A stretch of DNA of 64,000 nucleotides from Streptosporangium pseudovulgare (GTDB lineage Bacteria; Actinomycetota; Actinomycetes; Streptosporangiales; Streptosporangiaceae): NCBI RefSeq assembly GCF_014648055.1, contig NZ_BMQJ01000002.1, positions 1 through 64,000 of the forward strand, written 5' to 3'. Under the pieces are notes generated by a model. That model worked only from the letters and a program-made list of their open reading frames with translations. It did not search any database and had not been told where the DNA came from. Shown in pieces: positions 7,302 to 14,929 of the stretch. How positions within the stretch are numbered: the stretch's first letter is position 1; each line of letters opens with the position of its first letter. The position numbers and the translations under genes were made by a program.

Positions 7302-8761
7302 CGTCGTCCCTCCTCAGGCCGCCGGTCGTACCGCTCTCCGGGTGCTCCGGCGGGCGGCCCGCCGGGTGATCCGGATGGCGCGGCGGGGCCGGTGTCGAAC
7401 CGCAGCAGGCCGTGCCCCAGGAGCTCGGCCACCAGCCGCCGGCACTCCCCGGCGTCCGGGCCGCCCTCGGCGGCCGCCTCCCGGGCGAGGTCGCCCACCC
7501 GCCAGGGGCGGCGGCCGAGCAGGCGGCGCAGCAGCGGCTCGCAGCGGGCGTCGAAGTCGTAGCGCAGGCCGCCCGACAGCAGGGTCCGCCGGCGCCCGTC
7601 CCCGCCGTGCGCCACCGGCCGGGGGGCGGCCAGGACGACGACGGCGTCCGGCGGGCAGCCGCCGGACAGGTCGGTCACCGCGTGCGGCAGCAGGTGGCGG
7701 GGGCGCGCCGCGGCCCGCCCGTCCCGCTCGGCGACGTACCGGCCGAACCCCTCGGCGCCGAGCAGCTCGCCGATCCCGTCGAGCAGCCGGGACAGCCGGC
7801 CGGCGAGCTCGTCGTCCCACCCGCCGAGCGGCAGGTCGAGCCGGGCGTCGGGGTGGCCCAGCTGCCGGTCGACCGCCCAGCGCAGCAGGTCGCGGACCAC
7901 CGGCCGCCGGATGCCGAACGTCAGGTGCACGGTGGTGCCGCCGACCGGCCGGACCGCGTGCCAGTGGCCCCGCGGCACGTACAGCGCCTGGCCCTCGGTC
8001 AGCTCGAACTGCCGCAGGGGCCGGGGCGGGCACTCGTTGAGGGGGCCGTCGCCCGGCAGCGGCGCGGGACGGCCGACGCCGTACAGCCGCCATTCCTTGC
8101 GCCCGTAGACCTGCAGGATGATGCCGTCGTGGTCGTCCCAGTGCGGGTCGAACGCCCCGACCTGCCCCCAGGAGGCGTAGAGGTTGACGAACACCTCGGC
8201 GCGCAGGTCGTGTTCGAGCCGCTCGGCCAGCTCCCGCACCGCGGGCACCGCCTCGTCCACCGACCCGAACACCAGCGTCGCGCCCTCGCGCAGCCGGGCG
8301 TGCAGCTTGGCGCTGGACACCCGCATCGCCGGTTCGCGGCCGACGCCCCTGCCGGGGATCGTCTCCAGGTAGGAGGACGGCGGCAGTGAGGCGTTGCCCC
8401 GCGCCACCTGCATCCGCAGCGGCCACGCCCGGTGCCCGTCGAGCAGCCGGTCGAGCTCCGGCCAGGGCAGCAGGTGGTGGAACCGCCCCGGGTCGCCGGG
8501 ATCGCCGGGGTCGAGGTGGCAGTCGCGTCCCCAGTGCCGGTCGAGGAACTCCGCGACGGGCAGGGCGGTGATGATCTCCTCCAGGGCGTGCCGGCCGCCC
8601 GGTTCGGGGTCGCCGGGGCGCAGGCCGTCCAGGTCGGGCAGGGCCTCCAGCGGCCGGACGGTGAGCAGTCCGCCGGTTCCGGGCCGCTCCGGGCCGCAGT
8701 CGGCGAGATGCTCACCGGTTCCGGTCTCCTCCGGGGCGGGGGGCCTGCGCGTGCCGGTCAT
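7298..8761 (-). CDS. JmjC/cupin-domain 2-oxoglutarate-type oxygenase (candidate peptide hydroxylase)
   Basis: A protein of 487 residues starting at the ATG at 8761 behind GGGGAGG. The core (about 60-290) is a JmjC/cupin barrel of the YcfD/ribosomal-oxygenase type. The HxD iron ligands are His207 and Asp209 in AFDPHWDDHDG, followed by LQVYGRKEWRLYG. The distal His is His268 in ALYVPRGHWHAV, followed by VHLTFGIRRP. A winged-helix-like C-terminal region (about 420-475) is also seen in YcfD relatives. These enzymes hydroxylate side chains in proteins using Fe(II) and 2-oxoglutarate. Start and stop overlap both neighbours by 4 bp, so it is part of one translational unit with YcaO and the MFS. I infer hydroxylation of the small precursor. 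Confidence 0.8.
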   Translation of the reverse strand: MTGTRRPPAPEETGTGEHLADCGPERPGTGGLLTVRPLEALPDLDGLRPGDPEPGGRHALEEIITALPVAEFLDRHWGRDCHLDPGDPGDPGRFHHLLPWPELDRLLDGHRAWPLRMQVARGNASLPPSSYLETIPGRGVGREPAMRVSSAKLHARLREGATLVFGSVDEAVPAVRELAERLEHDLRAEVFVNLYASWGQVGAFDPHWDDHDGIILQVYGRKEWRLYGVGRPAPLPGDGPLNECPPRPLRQFELTEGQALYVPRGHWHAVRPVGGTTVHLTFGIRRPVVRDLLRWAVDRQLGHPDARLDLPLGGWDDELAGRLSRLLDGIGELLGAEGFGRYVAERDGRAAARPRHLLPHAVTDLSGGCPPDAVVVLAAPRPVAHGGDGRRRTLLSGGLRYDFDARCEPLLRRLLGRRPWRVGDLAREAAAEGGPDAGECRRLVAELLGHGLLRFDTGPAAPSGSPGGPPAGAPGERYDRRPEEGRR

Positions 8762-9993
8762 CGTCCCTCCCCTGCCGGGCTCGGGCGGGCGGTCAGGCGG
8801 GCGGCCGGGTCGAGGTCGAGGCAGAGCAGGCGGTCCTCCTCGGCGTCGCCGGGGCGTCCCAGCCGCTCGGAGCAGTCGGCCGCGGCGGCGGCGGCCATCG
8901 CCCCGCGCAGCGTGCCCGACCCCGCGGCCCGCCGGAACGCCCCGCGGGCGCCCTCCCAGTCGCCGCGTCCGGCGAGGTAGGCGCCGACGGCGTACAGCGG
9001 CTCGGGATCGACCGGGTCCAGGGCGCGGAGCTGCGCCACGGCGTCGGCGGGGGCGCTCGCCTCGCCGGTGAGGGTGTCGAGCTTCAGGTGGGCCTCCAGG
9101 ACCAGTCCCCGGTTCTCCGCCCGGTAGTGGGCCCGCACCGGGTCCGGCGCGCACCGTGCCATGTCCTCGTCGTGGCTCAGCGCCAGGCGCATGTGCTCGA
9201 CCACCGGCTCGCGGTCGCCGCCGGACAGCTCGTGCAGCGCGGCGGCGCGGTGGTAGCGGCTCGTCACCAGGTGCGCCAGCCAGTCGGGTTCGGCGTCCAG
9301 GCCGTCGGCCGCCCGGCGCGCCGCGGCCAGCCACCGGGCCGCCTCCGCCCGGTCGCCGCCGCCGCGGGAGCGGGTGGAGACCAGCTGCAGGGCGGCGAGC
9401 GTGCGCAGCGCGGGCCGGGCGGCGTTCTCGGCCAGCCAGCCGAAGACGCGGGCCGGGACGGGCGAGGCGCGGTTGAGTTGGTAGGCGGCCCGGGACGCCT
9501 CGTAGGCCAGCTGCTGCGACAGCGGGTCGGCGGCGGCGGTGAGGGTGCCGACGAGGCTGACGACGTGGCGGTGGAAGCCGAGCTGGGTGAGCAGCGCGAC
9601 CACCACGACCCTGCGGGCCGGCGGCAGCGCCGGCCAGCGCTCCAGCGCGGTCACCAGGGCCTGCCAGCGGGGGGTGCGCAGCCGCCCGGCCAGGCCGGCG
9701 GGCCGCTCGCACCGGTGTCCGACGGCCCTGGCCTGCGCCACGACCTGGTAGCGGGAGCTGGTCACCGACACGGTGGCGAACCAGTTGGGCGCCATCTCCT
9801 CGGCCTCCCCGGTGAGCATCCGCGCCAGGTGTACGGCGTGCCGCGACCGCAGCGGGGCCGGGTCGGCGTCGCCCAGGTCGATCCACGCCCTCCAGCGCCG
9901 GGCGAGCTCGGCCGTGTCGAGCACCCGCGGCCCGGCGAAGCGGAGCTCCCCGAAGGAGACGGAGTCGTCGCGGTGGTAGGCGAACTTGGGCAC
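8758..9993 (-). CDS. Alpha-helical (TPR-like) repeat protein of the YcaO locus
   Basis: 411 residues, GTG start at 9993 with AGGAGG 4 nt upstream. After an N-terminal region (FAYHRDDSVSFGELRFAGPRVL) the protein is almost wholly helical with repeat-like paired helices, for example PLYAVGAYLAGRGDWEGARGA near the C-terminus, which resembles a TPR. I recognise no catalytic motif; in particular there is no HExxH, as found in some RiPP-associated helical proteins. The stop overlaps the JmjC start (ATGA) and the start lies 8 bp after YcaO. It could be a scaffold or leader-binding partner for the YcaO enzyme in place of the usual E1-like/ocin-ThiF protein; this is inference. Confidence 0.55.
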   Translation of the reverse strand: MPKFAYHRDDSVSFGELRFAGPRVLDTAELARRWRAWIDLGDADPAPLRSRHAVHLARMLTGEAEEMAPNWFATVSVTSSRYQVVAQARAVGHRCERPAGLAGRLRTPRWQALVTALERWPALPPARRVVVVALLTQLGFHRHVVSLVGTLTAAADPLSQQLAYEASRAAYQLNRASPVPARVFGWLAENAARPALRTLAALQLVSTRSRGGGDRAEAARWLAAARRAADGLDAEPDWLAHLVTSRYHRAAALHELSGGDREPVVEHMRLALSHDEDMARCAPDPVRAHYRAENRGLVLEAHLKLDTLTGEASAPADAVAQLRALDPVDPEPLYAVGAYLAGRGDWEGARGAFRRAAGSGTLRGAMAAAAAADCSERLGRPGDAEEDRLLCLDLDPAARLTARPSPAGEGR

Positions 9994-10001
9994 GTGACCT
10001 C

Positions 10002-11165
10002 CTAGGCGAGCGGGCACGCCAGGCCGGCGGGCGGGGTGAGCGGTTGGAAGACCTCCGAGCCGTGGCACACCACGCGGTGCACCGCGTACGGCCCGACCGA
10101 GGGCAGCCGCACTTCGGCGGGCTGGCGGCCGAACAGGGCCTCGGCGGTCTCCAGCAGGCCGGCCGGGGTGACGGGGGCGGTCCGGGGCTCGCCGGCGCCC
10201 ACGGTCCGCCGCCGCACGAAGTCCAGGTGCCGCGGGCCGGCGGCGGCCGCGGCGAGCCCTCTGTCGCGGTCCCGGTCGCCCGGCCGCGCGGAGCCTCCGT
10301 CCCTGGCGCCCGGGTACACGGAGCCTCCGTCCCCGGCGCCCGGCCGCGCGGGGTCCCGGTCCGGGCCGCCCGGCCGCGCGGAGTCCCCGTCATGGTCATG
10401 GCCGCCCGGCCGCGCGGGGCCTCGCGGGGCGGAGAGGGCGAGACGGTTGCCCACCGCCTCGTAGACCGCGTGCCGTACGGCGGCGGCGGTGTCCCCCCGG
10501 GCGGCGGCGCCGCAGGTCAGCGCGGTGCCGTCGGAGCGGTGCAGGAAGGCCGTCACGACGTCGGGCGACAGCCCCGCCACGCGGAGCGTCCGGAGGGTGA
10601 CGCCGCCGTCCCGCAGCGCGCCGGTCAGGCCCGGCGGCAGCACGGCGTCGTGCAGGTGGTCCAGCTCCTCGAACCGGATGTCCCCGGTCCGCCAGCCGCG
10701 CTCCAGCACGTGCCGTTCGATCACCTCCAGCAGCGCGGCCGTGCGCGCCCGCTCCGGGTCGGCGCCGGCGGCGGTGCCGGCCGACGTCTGCACGCACCAG
10801 CGGATCTCCGGCGGCGGAGGGTCCCAGCCGAGGAAGACGGCCTGGGCGGGCACGGCGACCTCCGTACCGTCGCGCATGCCGTGGCCGGCCACCCAGGACG
10901 TCGGCGGGGAGCCGGCGGCGGCGTGCGCGGCCGGTGCGATCCGGGGCCGGTCGCCGGGGCCGGCCAGGACCGGCAGCGCGCCGGCGGCCGACAGGTGGCT
11001 CACGTGCTGGGCGTACTCCCCCGCCGCGCGGCGGGCGGCCCGGCCGGGGTCGGCGTCACAGGCGCCGCCGCTGACGCCGGCGCCGTCGGCCGTCCAGGCC
11101 ACGTGCAGGATCCCGCCGACCAGCGGGCGCACGATGGGCCGCGGCGCGGCGTCGCCCTGGTCCAT
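10002..11165 (-). CDS. Stand-alone YcaO-family enzyme with low-complexity insertion (candidate RiPP maturase)
   Basis: A 387-residue protein starting at the ATG at 11165 behind GAGGAGAGGGAG. The YcaO core is visible: GTAAGADPERARTAALLEVIERH (128-152; ExxER, Glu147, Glu150, Arg151) and RHAVYEAVGNRLAL (231-244; Glu236), the Mg-ATP-binding helices of the family. The second helix has EAVGN where most members have ExxxQ. There is no fused E1/ocin-ThiF domain, no TfuA nearby and no C-terminal PxPxP. Residues 249-302 are a degenerate ARPGxxDRD-type repeat inserted between core and C-terminal part. YcaO enzymes activate a backbone amide with ATP to make azolines, thioamides or amidines. The gene follows the tiny peptide gene and is coupled to the helical, JmjC and MFS genes. 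Confidence 0.75.
   Translation of the reverse strand: MDQGDAAPRPIVRPLVGGILHVAWTADGAGVSGGACDADPGRAARRAAGEYAQHVSHLSAAGALPVLAGPGDRPRIAPAAHAAAGSPPTSWVAGHGMRDGTEVAVPAQAVFLGWDPPPPEIRWCVQTSAGTAAGADPERARTAALLEVIERHVLERGWRTGDIRFEELDHLHDAVLPPGLTGALRDGGVTLRTLRVAGLSPDVVTAFLHRSDGTALTCGAAARGDTAAAVRHAVYEAVGNRLALSAPRGPARPGGHDHDGDSARPGGPDRDPARPGAGDGGSVYPGARDGGSARPGDRDRDRGLAAAAAGPRHLDFVRRRTVGAGEPRTAPVTPAGLLETAEALFGRQPAEVRLPSVGPYAVHRVVCHGSEVFQPLTPPAGLACPLA
10260..10421. repeat. In-frame GC-rich minisatellite inside the YcaO gene
   Basis: A degenerate array built on cggccgcgcggagtcc and cggagcctccgtcc units. On the minus strand it encodes a Pro/Gly/Arg/Asp tract (SARPG, DPARPG, GSVYPG, GSARPG). It keeps the reading frame open, so the enzyme carries a flexible 54-residue loop. 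Confidence 0.65.
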
Positions 11166-11255
11166 GGTCTCCCTCTCCTCAAGCCGGCACACCCGGGGGT
11201 CCGGGCGCGGGGGCGTCAACACGGCGACCCGCCCCGCAGCGCCCTCGGATCACGC

Positions 11256-11276
11256 GCCGCCCGGTCGCGGGGCGGC
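11256..11276 (-). terminator. Hairpin between peptide gene and YcaO gene (possible attenuator)
   Basis: Perfect 7-bp stem gccgccc/gggcggc with a 7-nt loop, in the 133-nt gap between the precursor stop and the YcaO start. There is no T-run. In RiPP operons a hairpin after the precursor often sets a high precursor-to-enzyme ratio; this one is positioned for that role. Confidence 0.45.
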
Positions 11277-11298
11277 TACGGTCTCGTCGCGCGGCACG

Positions 11299-11376
11299 TC
11301 AGTACGACTTGTTGCCGAGCACGTCGAACTCCTGCGCCTCCTCGTCGACCTGACCGAGGTCCCAGCTGATCTCCAT
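11299..11376 (-). CDS. 25-residue peptide, candidate RiPP precursor
   Basis: ATG at 11376 is preceded by AAGGAGGTGA (bases 11391-11382), a perfect match to the anti-Shine-Dalgarno sequence at 6-nt spacing; no other gene here has one as good. The product starts MEISWDLG, has an acidic middle (VDEEAQEFD) and ends LGNKSY. It has no Cys; candidate modified residues are Ser, Asn, Asp and Lys near the C-terminus. It lies 133 nt upstream of the YcaO gene on the same strand, with a hairpin between. The acidic N-terminal part looks like a leader and the last few residues like a core. An attenuation leader peptide is the main alternative. I do not recognise the family. Confidence 0.6.
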   Translation of the reverse strand: MEISWDLGQVDEEAQEFDVLGNKSY

Positions 11377-11381
11377 ACCGT

Positions 11382-11391
11382 TCACCTCCTT
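11382..11391 (-). promoter_or_regulatory. Perfect Shine-Dalgarno of the 25-residue peptide gene
   Basis: On the minus strand this reads AAGGAGGTGA, the full complement of the 16S 3' end, followed by ACGGT and ATG. It is the reason the very short reading frame is called as a gene and implies strong translation. Confidence 0.8.
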
Positions 11392-11509
11392 CCTCAGCTC
11401 TCACTCCTTTTCGATCGTGATCCACGGGGTCGGCCGGGTGCACCTTCCGGTGTGCTGGAGCCCGCCGCGGGCCGGGCGCGGGCGGCCGGGAAATGTCGGG
11501 GCGATCTTC

Positions 11510-11521
11510 TAAGCTGGGCCC
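11510..11521 (+). promoter_or_regulatory. TANNNT-N6-ATG: leaderless promoter of polX
   Basis: TAAGCT at 11510-11515 is followed by six bases and the polX ATG at 11522. There is no Shine-Dalgarno. This spacing places the transcription start at or next to the A of ATG, as in actinobacterial leaderless genes. Confidence 0.55.
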
Positions 11522-13204
11522 ATGGCACGAGCAAACGACGCCGTCGCGGCCGCCCTGGAGGAGTACGCCGAGCTGTTCGCGATGACCGGCGGCGACGCCT
11601 TCCGGGTGCGCAGCTACCAGAAGGCGGCCAAGGCGATCGCCGGTTTCCCCGAGGACATCGCGGCCACGGCCGTGCGCTCGGTGCCGGGGGTGGGCGAGGC
11701 GATCGCCAAGAAGGTCGAGGAGTTCCTCATCAGGGGCAGCTTCCGCCAGCTCGACGACCTGCGCGGGAAGGTCCCGGAGGGCGTCAGGCGGCTCACCCGC
11801 GTCCCCTCTCTGGGGCCGAAGAAGGCGGTCTTCCTCTTCCAGGAGCTGGGCATCGACTCCCCCGAGGCCCTGACCGAGGCGATCGGGCAGGGGCGGCTGC
11901 GGGGCGTCAGGGGCTTCGGCCCCAAGACGGAGGCCAACCTGCTGCACGGCCTGGAGCAGCTGGAGCTGGCCGGCGCCCGGGTGGACATCGGCACCGCCAT
12001 GGACCTCGCCGAGCAGATCATCGCCTCGCTCGACGCCGAGCGGATCGCCTACGCCGGGTCGCTGCGCCGGATGAAGGAGACCATCGGCGACATCGACATC
12101 CTGGCGGTCGGCCCGGAGAGCCTGATGGACGACTTCCGGGGCATGCCGTACGTCGCGGAGGTCATCGCCTCCGGCGAGAAGAAGACCTCGGTCCGCACGA
12201 CGCAGGGCGTGCAGGTGGACCTGCGGCTGGTCCCGGCCGCCTCGTGGGGCGCGGCCATGCAGTACTTCACCGGTTCCAAGGAGCACAACGTGCACCTGCG
12301 GGAGCTGGTGGTGAAGCGGGGCTGGAAGCTGTCGGAGTACGGCCTGTTCGACGGCGACCGGGTGATCGCCGCCGAGCGCGAGGAGGACGTCTACGAGGCG
12401 CTCGGCATGCCGTGGATCCCGCCGACGCTGCGCGAGGACGGCGGGGAGATCGACGCGGCGCTCGCCGGGGAGCTGCCGGACCTGGTCACCGTCGCCGACC
12501 TGCGGGGCGACCTGCACACCCACACCGACCTGACCGACGGCATCGCCACGCTCGAGGAGATGGTGGCGGCCGCCGCCGCGCGCGGCTACTCCTACTACGC
12601 CGTCACCGACCACGCCCCGGACCTGGCGATGCAGCGGATGACCCTGGAGCGGGCGCTGGAGCAGCGCGAGCGGCTGCGCCGCCTGCAGGCGGACCATCCG
12701 GACATGCGGCTGCTGCACGGCACCGAGCTGAACATCGGCCCCGACGGGTCGGTGGACTGGCCGGAGGAGGTCCTGGCCGGCTTCGACGTGTGCGTGGCCA
12801 GCGTGCACTCCCACTTCACCCAGTCACGCGAGGAGATGACGCGGCGGTTCATCGCGGCCTGCGAGAATCCGCGGGTCCACATCATCGGCCACCCCACCAC
12901 CCGCCGGATCGGCCGGCGCCCGCCGGTGGACGCCGACTGGGACGAGGTGTTCCGCGCCGCCGCGCGCACCGGCACCGCGATGGAGATCGACTCCGCCGCC
13001 GAACGCTCCGACCTGCCCTCCGACCTCGTACGGCTGGCGCGGCATCATGGGGTGAGGTTCTCCATCGACAGCGACGCCCACTCCGTGCCGGGGCTCGCGG
13101 GCCAGCGGTTCGGGGTCGGCGTGGCGCAGCGGGGCTGGCTGACCGCCGACGACGTGATCAACACCTGGCCGCTGGAGCGGCTGCTGGGCTTCCTGGGCCG
13201 CTGA
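11522..13204 (+). CDS. polX: DNA polymerase/3'-5' exonuclease PolX
   Basis: A 560-residue protein, usual size for bacterial PolX. Residues 1-310 are the family-X polymerase: two helix-hairpin-helix motifs (VPGVGEAIAKK, GFGPKTEANL), then the palm with Asp190 and Asp192 in ETIGDIDILAVG and Asp233 in VQVDLRLV. Residues 325-560 are a PHP phosphoesterase domain with metal-ligand motifs GDLHTHTDLTDG, VTDHAPD, HGTELNI, VHSHF, GHPTTR and DSDAHS. It fills short gaps in DNA repair. It is divergent from the 25-residue peptide gene. It lacks a Shine-Dalgarno and has a TAAGCT box six bases before ATG, so it is probably leaderless. A strong hairpin follows the stop. Confidence 0.93.
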   Translation: MARANDAVAAALEEYAELFAMTGGDAFRVRSYQKAAKAIAGFPEDIAATAVRSVPGVGEAIAKKVEEFLIRGSFRQLDDLRGKVPEGVRRLTRVPSLGPKKAVFLFQELGIDSPEALTEAIGQGRLRGVRGFGPKTEANLLHGLEQLELAGARVDIGTAMDLAEQIIASLDAERIAYAGSLRRMKETIGDIDILAVGPESLMDDFRGMPYVAEVIASGEKKTSVRTTQGVQVDLRLVPAASWGAAMQYFTGSKEHNVHLRELVVKRGWKLSEYGLFDGDRVIAAEREEDVYEALGMPWIPPTLREDGGEIDAALAGELPDLVTVADLRGDLHTHTDLTDGIATLEEMVAAAAARGYSYYAVTDHAPDLAMQRMTLERALEQRERLRRLQADHPDMRLLHGTELNIGPDGSVDWPEEVLAGFDVCVASVHSHFTQSREEMTRRFIAACENPRVHIIGHPTTRRIGRRPPVDADWDEVFRAAARTGTAMEIDSAAERSDLPSDLVRLARHHGVRFSIDSDAHSVPGLAGQRFGVGVAQRGWLTADDVINTWPLERLLGFLGR

Positions 13205-13225
13205 CGGCCGCCCGCCGGGAACCGC

Positions 13226-13250
13226 GCCGTCCCCGCCCGCCGGGGACGGC
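13226..13250 (+). terminator. Intrinsic-type hairpin after polX
   Basis: gccgtccccg / cggggacggc form a perfect 10-bp stem with loop cccgc, starting 21 nt after the polX stop. There is no clear T-run, as is common in very GC-rich actinobacteria. Confidence 0.65.
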
Positions 13251-13326
13251 CGTTCCCGGGACGACATGGTTCCCGGGGATGGCGTGGTTCCCGGAGGGGC
13301 ATGGTTCCCGGGGAGGACCCGGCCGC

Positions 13327-13362
13327 CGGGAGCGACACCGGGAGCGACATCGGGAGCGACGA
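13327..13362. repeat. 12-bp tandem repeat, three copies
   Basis: cgggagcgacac, cgggagcgacat and cgggagcgacga run head to tail in the polX-oxidase gap. Just upstream (about 13250-13317) are several degenerate ttcccggg-containing copies. No coding role seen. Confidence 0.75.
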
Positions 13363-13452
13363 GGTGGCGGGAGGTGACACGCCCGTCACGCCCCCTGCAC
13401 AATTACACGGTTATCTGGTAGGGAATAAATGTAACCGGGGAAGGGGAGCAGC

Positions 13453-14592
13453 ATGCCGTACACGGCCGAGAGCGGGACGGGACAGCGCCATGGAACCCGC
13501 GGGGACGGCGTCCCCGGGATCGTCAAGCCGCTGCCGCCGGAGCTGTTCGTCGCGCACGACACCAACGCCGAGACGCGCTGGGAGGCGATGGGCGGCGTCG
13601 GCTACCACGTGCCCGCCGAACGCTTCTTCGTGCGCAACCACACCTCCACCCCGATCATCGACGCCGCCGCCTGGCGGCTGCGGCTGCACGGCTCCGGCCT
13701 GCGCGCGCCCCGCGACTTCGGCTACGCCGAGTTGCTGTCGCTGCCGGCGGTGACGCGGGACGTGATGATCGAGTGCGCGGGCAACGGCCGCAGCCTGTTC
13801 GCCTCCCAGCAGGGCCAGGAGGTCATCGGCACCCCCTGGCGGCTCGGCGCCGCCGGCGTGGCCCGCTGGCGCGGGGTGCCGCTGTCCACGGTGCTCCGGC
13901 TGGCCGGCGTCACCCCCGACGCGGTCGACGTCATGCCGCGCGGCCTCGACCCGCACTACGTCGAGGCGGGCGTCGACTTCGGCAGGGTGCGCAGGCCGAT
14001 CCCGGTGGCCAAGGCGCTCGACGACGTGATCCTCGCCTACGAGATGAACGGCCGCCCGCTGCCGCCCGACCACGGCTACCCGGTGCGGCTGGTCGTGCCG
14101 TCCTGGATCGGCCTGGCGTCGATCAAGTGGGTGGGCGACATCGAGGTCTCCGCCTCGCCCCTGAGCTCGCCGTGGACCACCGAGTTCTACCGGATGTTCG
14201 GCGCCGCCTACCCGCCGCGGGGCGGCGAGCCGCTGAGCACGCAGAACATCAGGAGCGCCTTCGAGCTGGCGTGGGGGGCCAGGCTCGCCGCCGGGCACCC
14301 GCACGTGCTGCGCGGCCGCTCGTGGTCGGGCGGCGGCCGGATCACCGGGGTGCAGGTGAGCCTGGACGGCGGCGCCACCTGGCGCCCGGCCCAGCTGCAC
14401 GGCTCACACCTCTCCCCCGCCTGGGTCCGCTGGCACGTCACCTGGTGTCCCCGCGTCACGGGACCGTACGAGCTGATGGCCAGGGCGGTCGACGAGACGG
14501 GGGCCGTCCAGCCGGACCGCACGCCGCACAACCGTTTCGGATACCTGTTCGACGCGGTCGTCCGCCATCCGGTGACCGTGGTGAACGCCTGA
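13453..14592 (+). CDS. Sulfite oxidase-family molybdopterin oxidoreductase
   Basis: 379 residues, ATG at 13453 after GGGGAGC. The sulfite oxidase fold is clear: ERFFVRNHTSTPIID (N-terminal), then the molybdenum-ligand Cys108 in MIECAGNGR, SLFASQQG, HGYPVRLVVPSWIGLASIKWV, and a C-terminal Mo-co dimerisation domain (RSWSGGGRITGVQVSLDGGATWRPA). No heme domain and no signal peptide are seen, so it is a soluble two-domain enzyme oxidising sulfite or a related compound, with unknown electron acceptor. It stands alone between terminator-flanked polX and WS/DGAT. Confidence 0.88.
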   Translation: MPYTAESGTGQRHGTRGDGVPGIVKPLPPELFVAHDTNAETRWEAMGGVGYHVPAERFFVRNHTSTPIIDAAAWRLRLHGSGLRAPRDFGYAELLSLPAVTRDVMIECAGNGRSLFASQQGQEVIGTPWRLGAAGVARWRGVPLSTVLRLAGVTPDAVDVMPRGLDPHYVEAGVDFGRVRRPIPVAKALDDVILAYEMNGRPLPPDHGYPVRLVVPSWIGLASIKWVGDIEVSASPLSSPWTTEFYRMFGAAYPPRGGEPLSTQNIRSAFELAWGARLAAGHPHVLRGRSWSGGGRITGVQVSLDGGATWRPAQLHGSHLSPAWVRWHVTWCPRVTGPYELMARAVDETGAVQPDRTPHNRFGYLFDAVVRHPVTVVNA

Positions 14593-14929
14593 GCGGTGAA
14601 CGACCTGAGCCGCGAATGTCCTGAGCCACGAACGACCGGACCGCGAACACCTGAGCGAGAAACGCCGGTGATTTCCACTCCGCAGCGATCACATGGAATT
14701 CCCGTACGCAGTTCTTACCCCTTCAAAAGGTCACGGGTCATTTCCCTTGGAGCGCGGAGGTATTAGCTGATCAGGCAAGACAAGCCGCCGGAATCCATGG
14801 TCGGTCCGCCGGATCCCATCCGGAAAGGACGCCTGGCGTCGCACAGGGGAAACGAGGGGGAAACGAACCGGGGCGATGATGGCCGCACCTGTTCTTCCAC
14901 CAGTCGTTTTCCGCCGGGAGGGCCGACCG
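14593..14929. other. 337-bp gap between oxidase and WS/DGAT genes
   Basis: The first 80 bases hold degenerate direct copies of cctgagccgcgaa. Around 14680-14765 the base composition drops towards AT (ttcttaccccttcaaaagg), the most likely promoter zone for the acyltransferase. No reading frame with protein character was seen. Confidence 0.5.
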
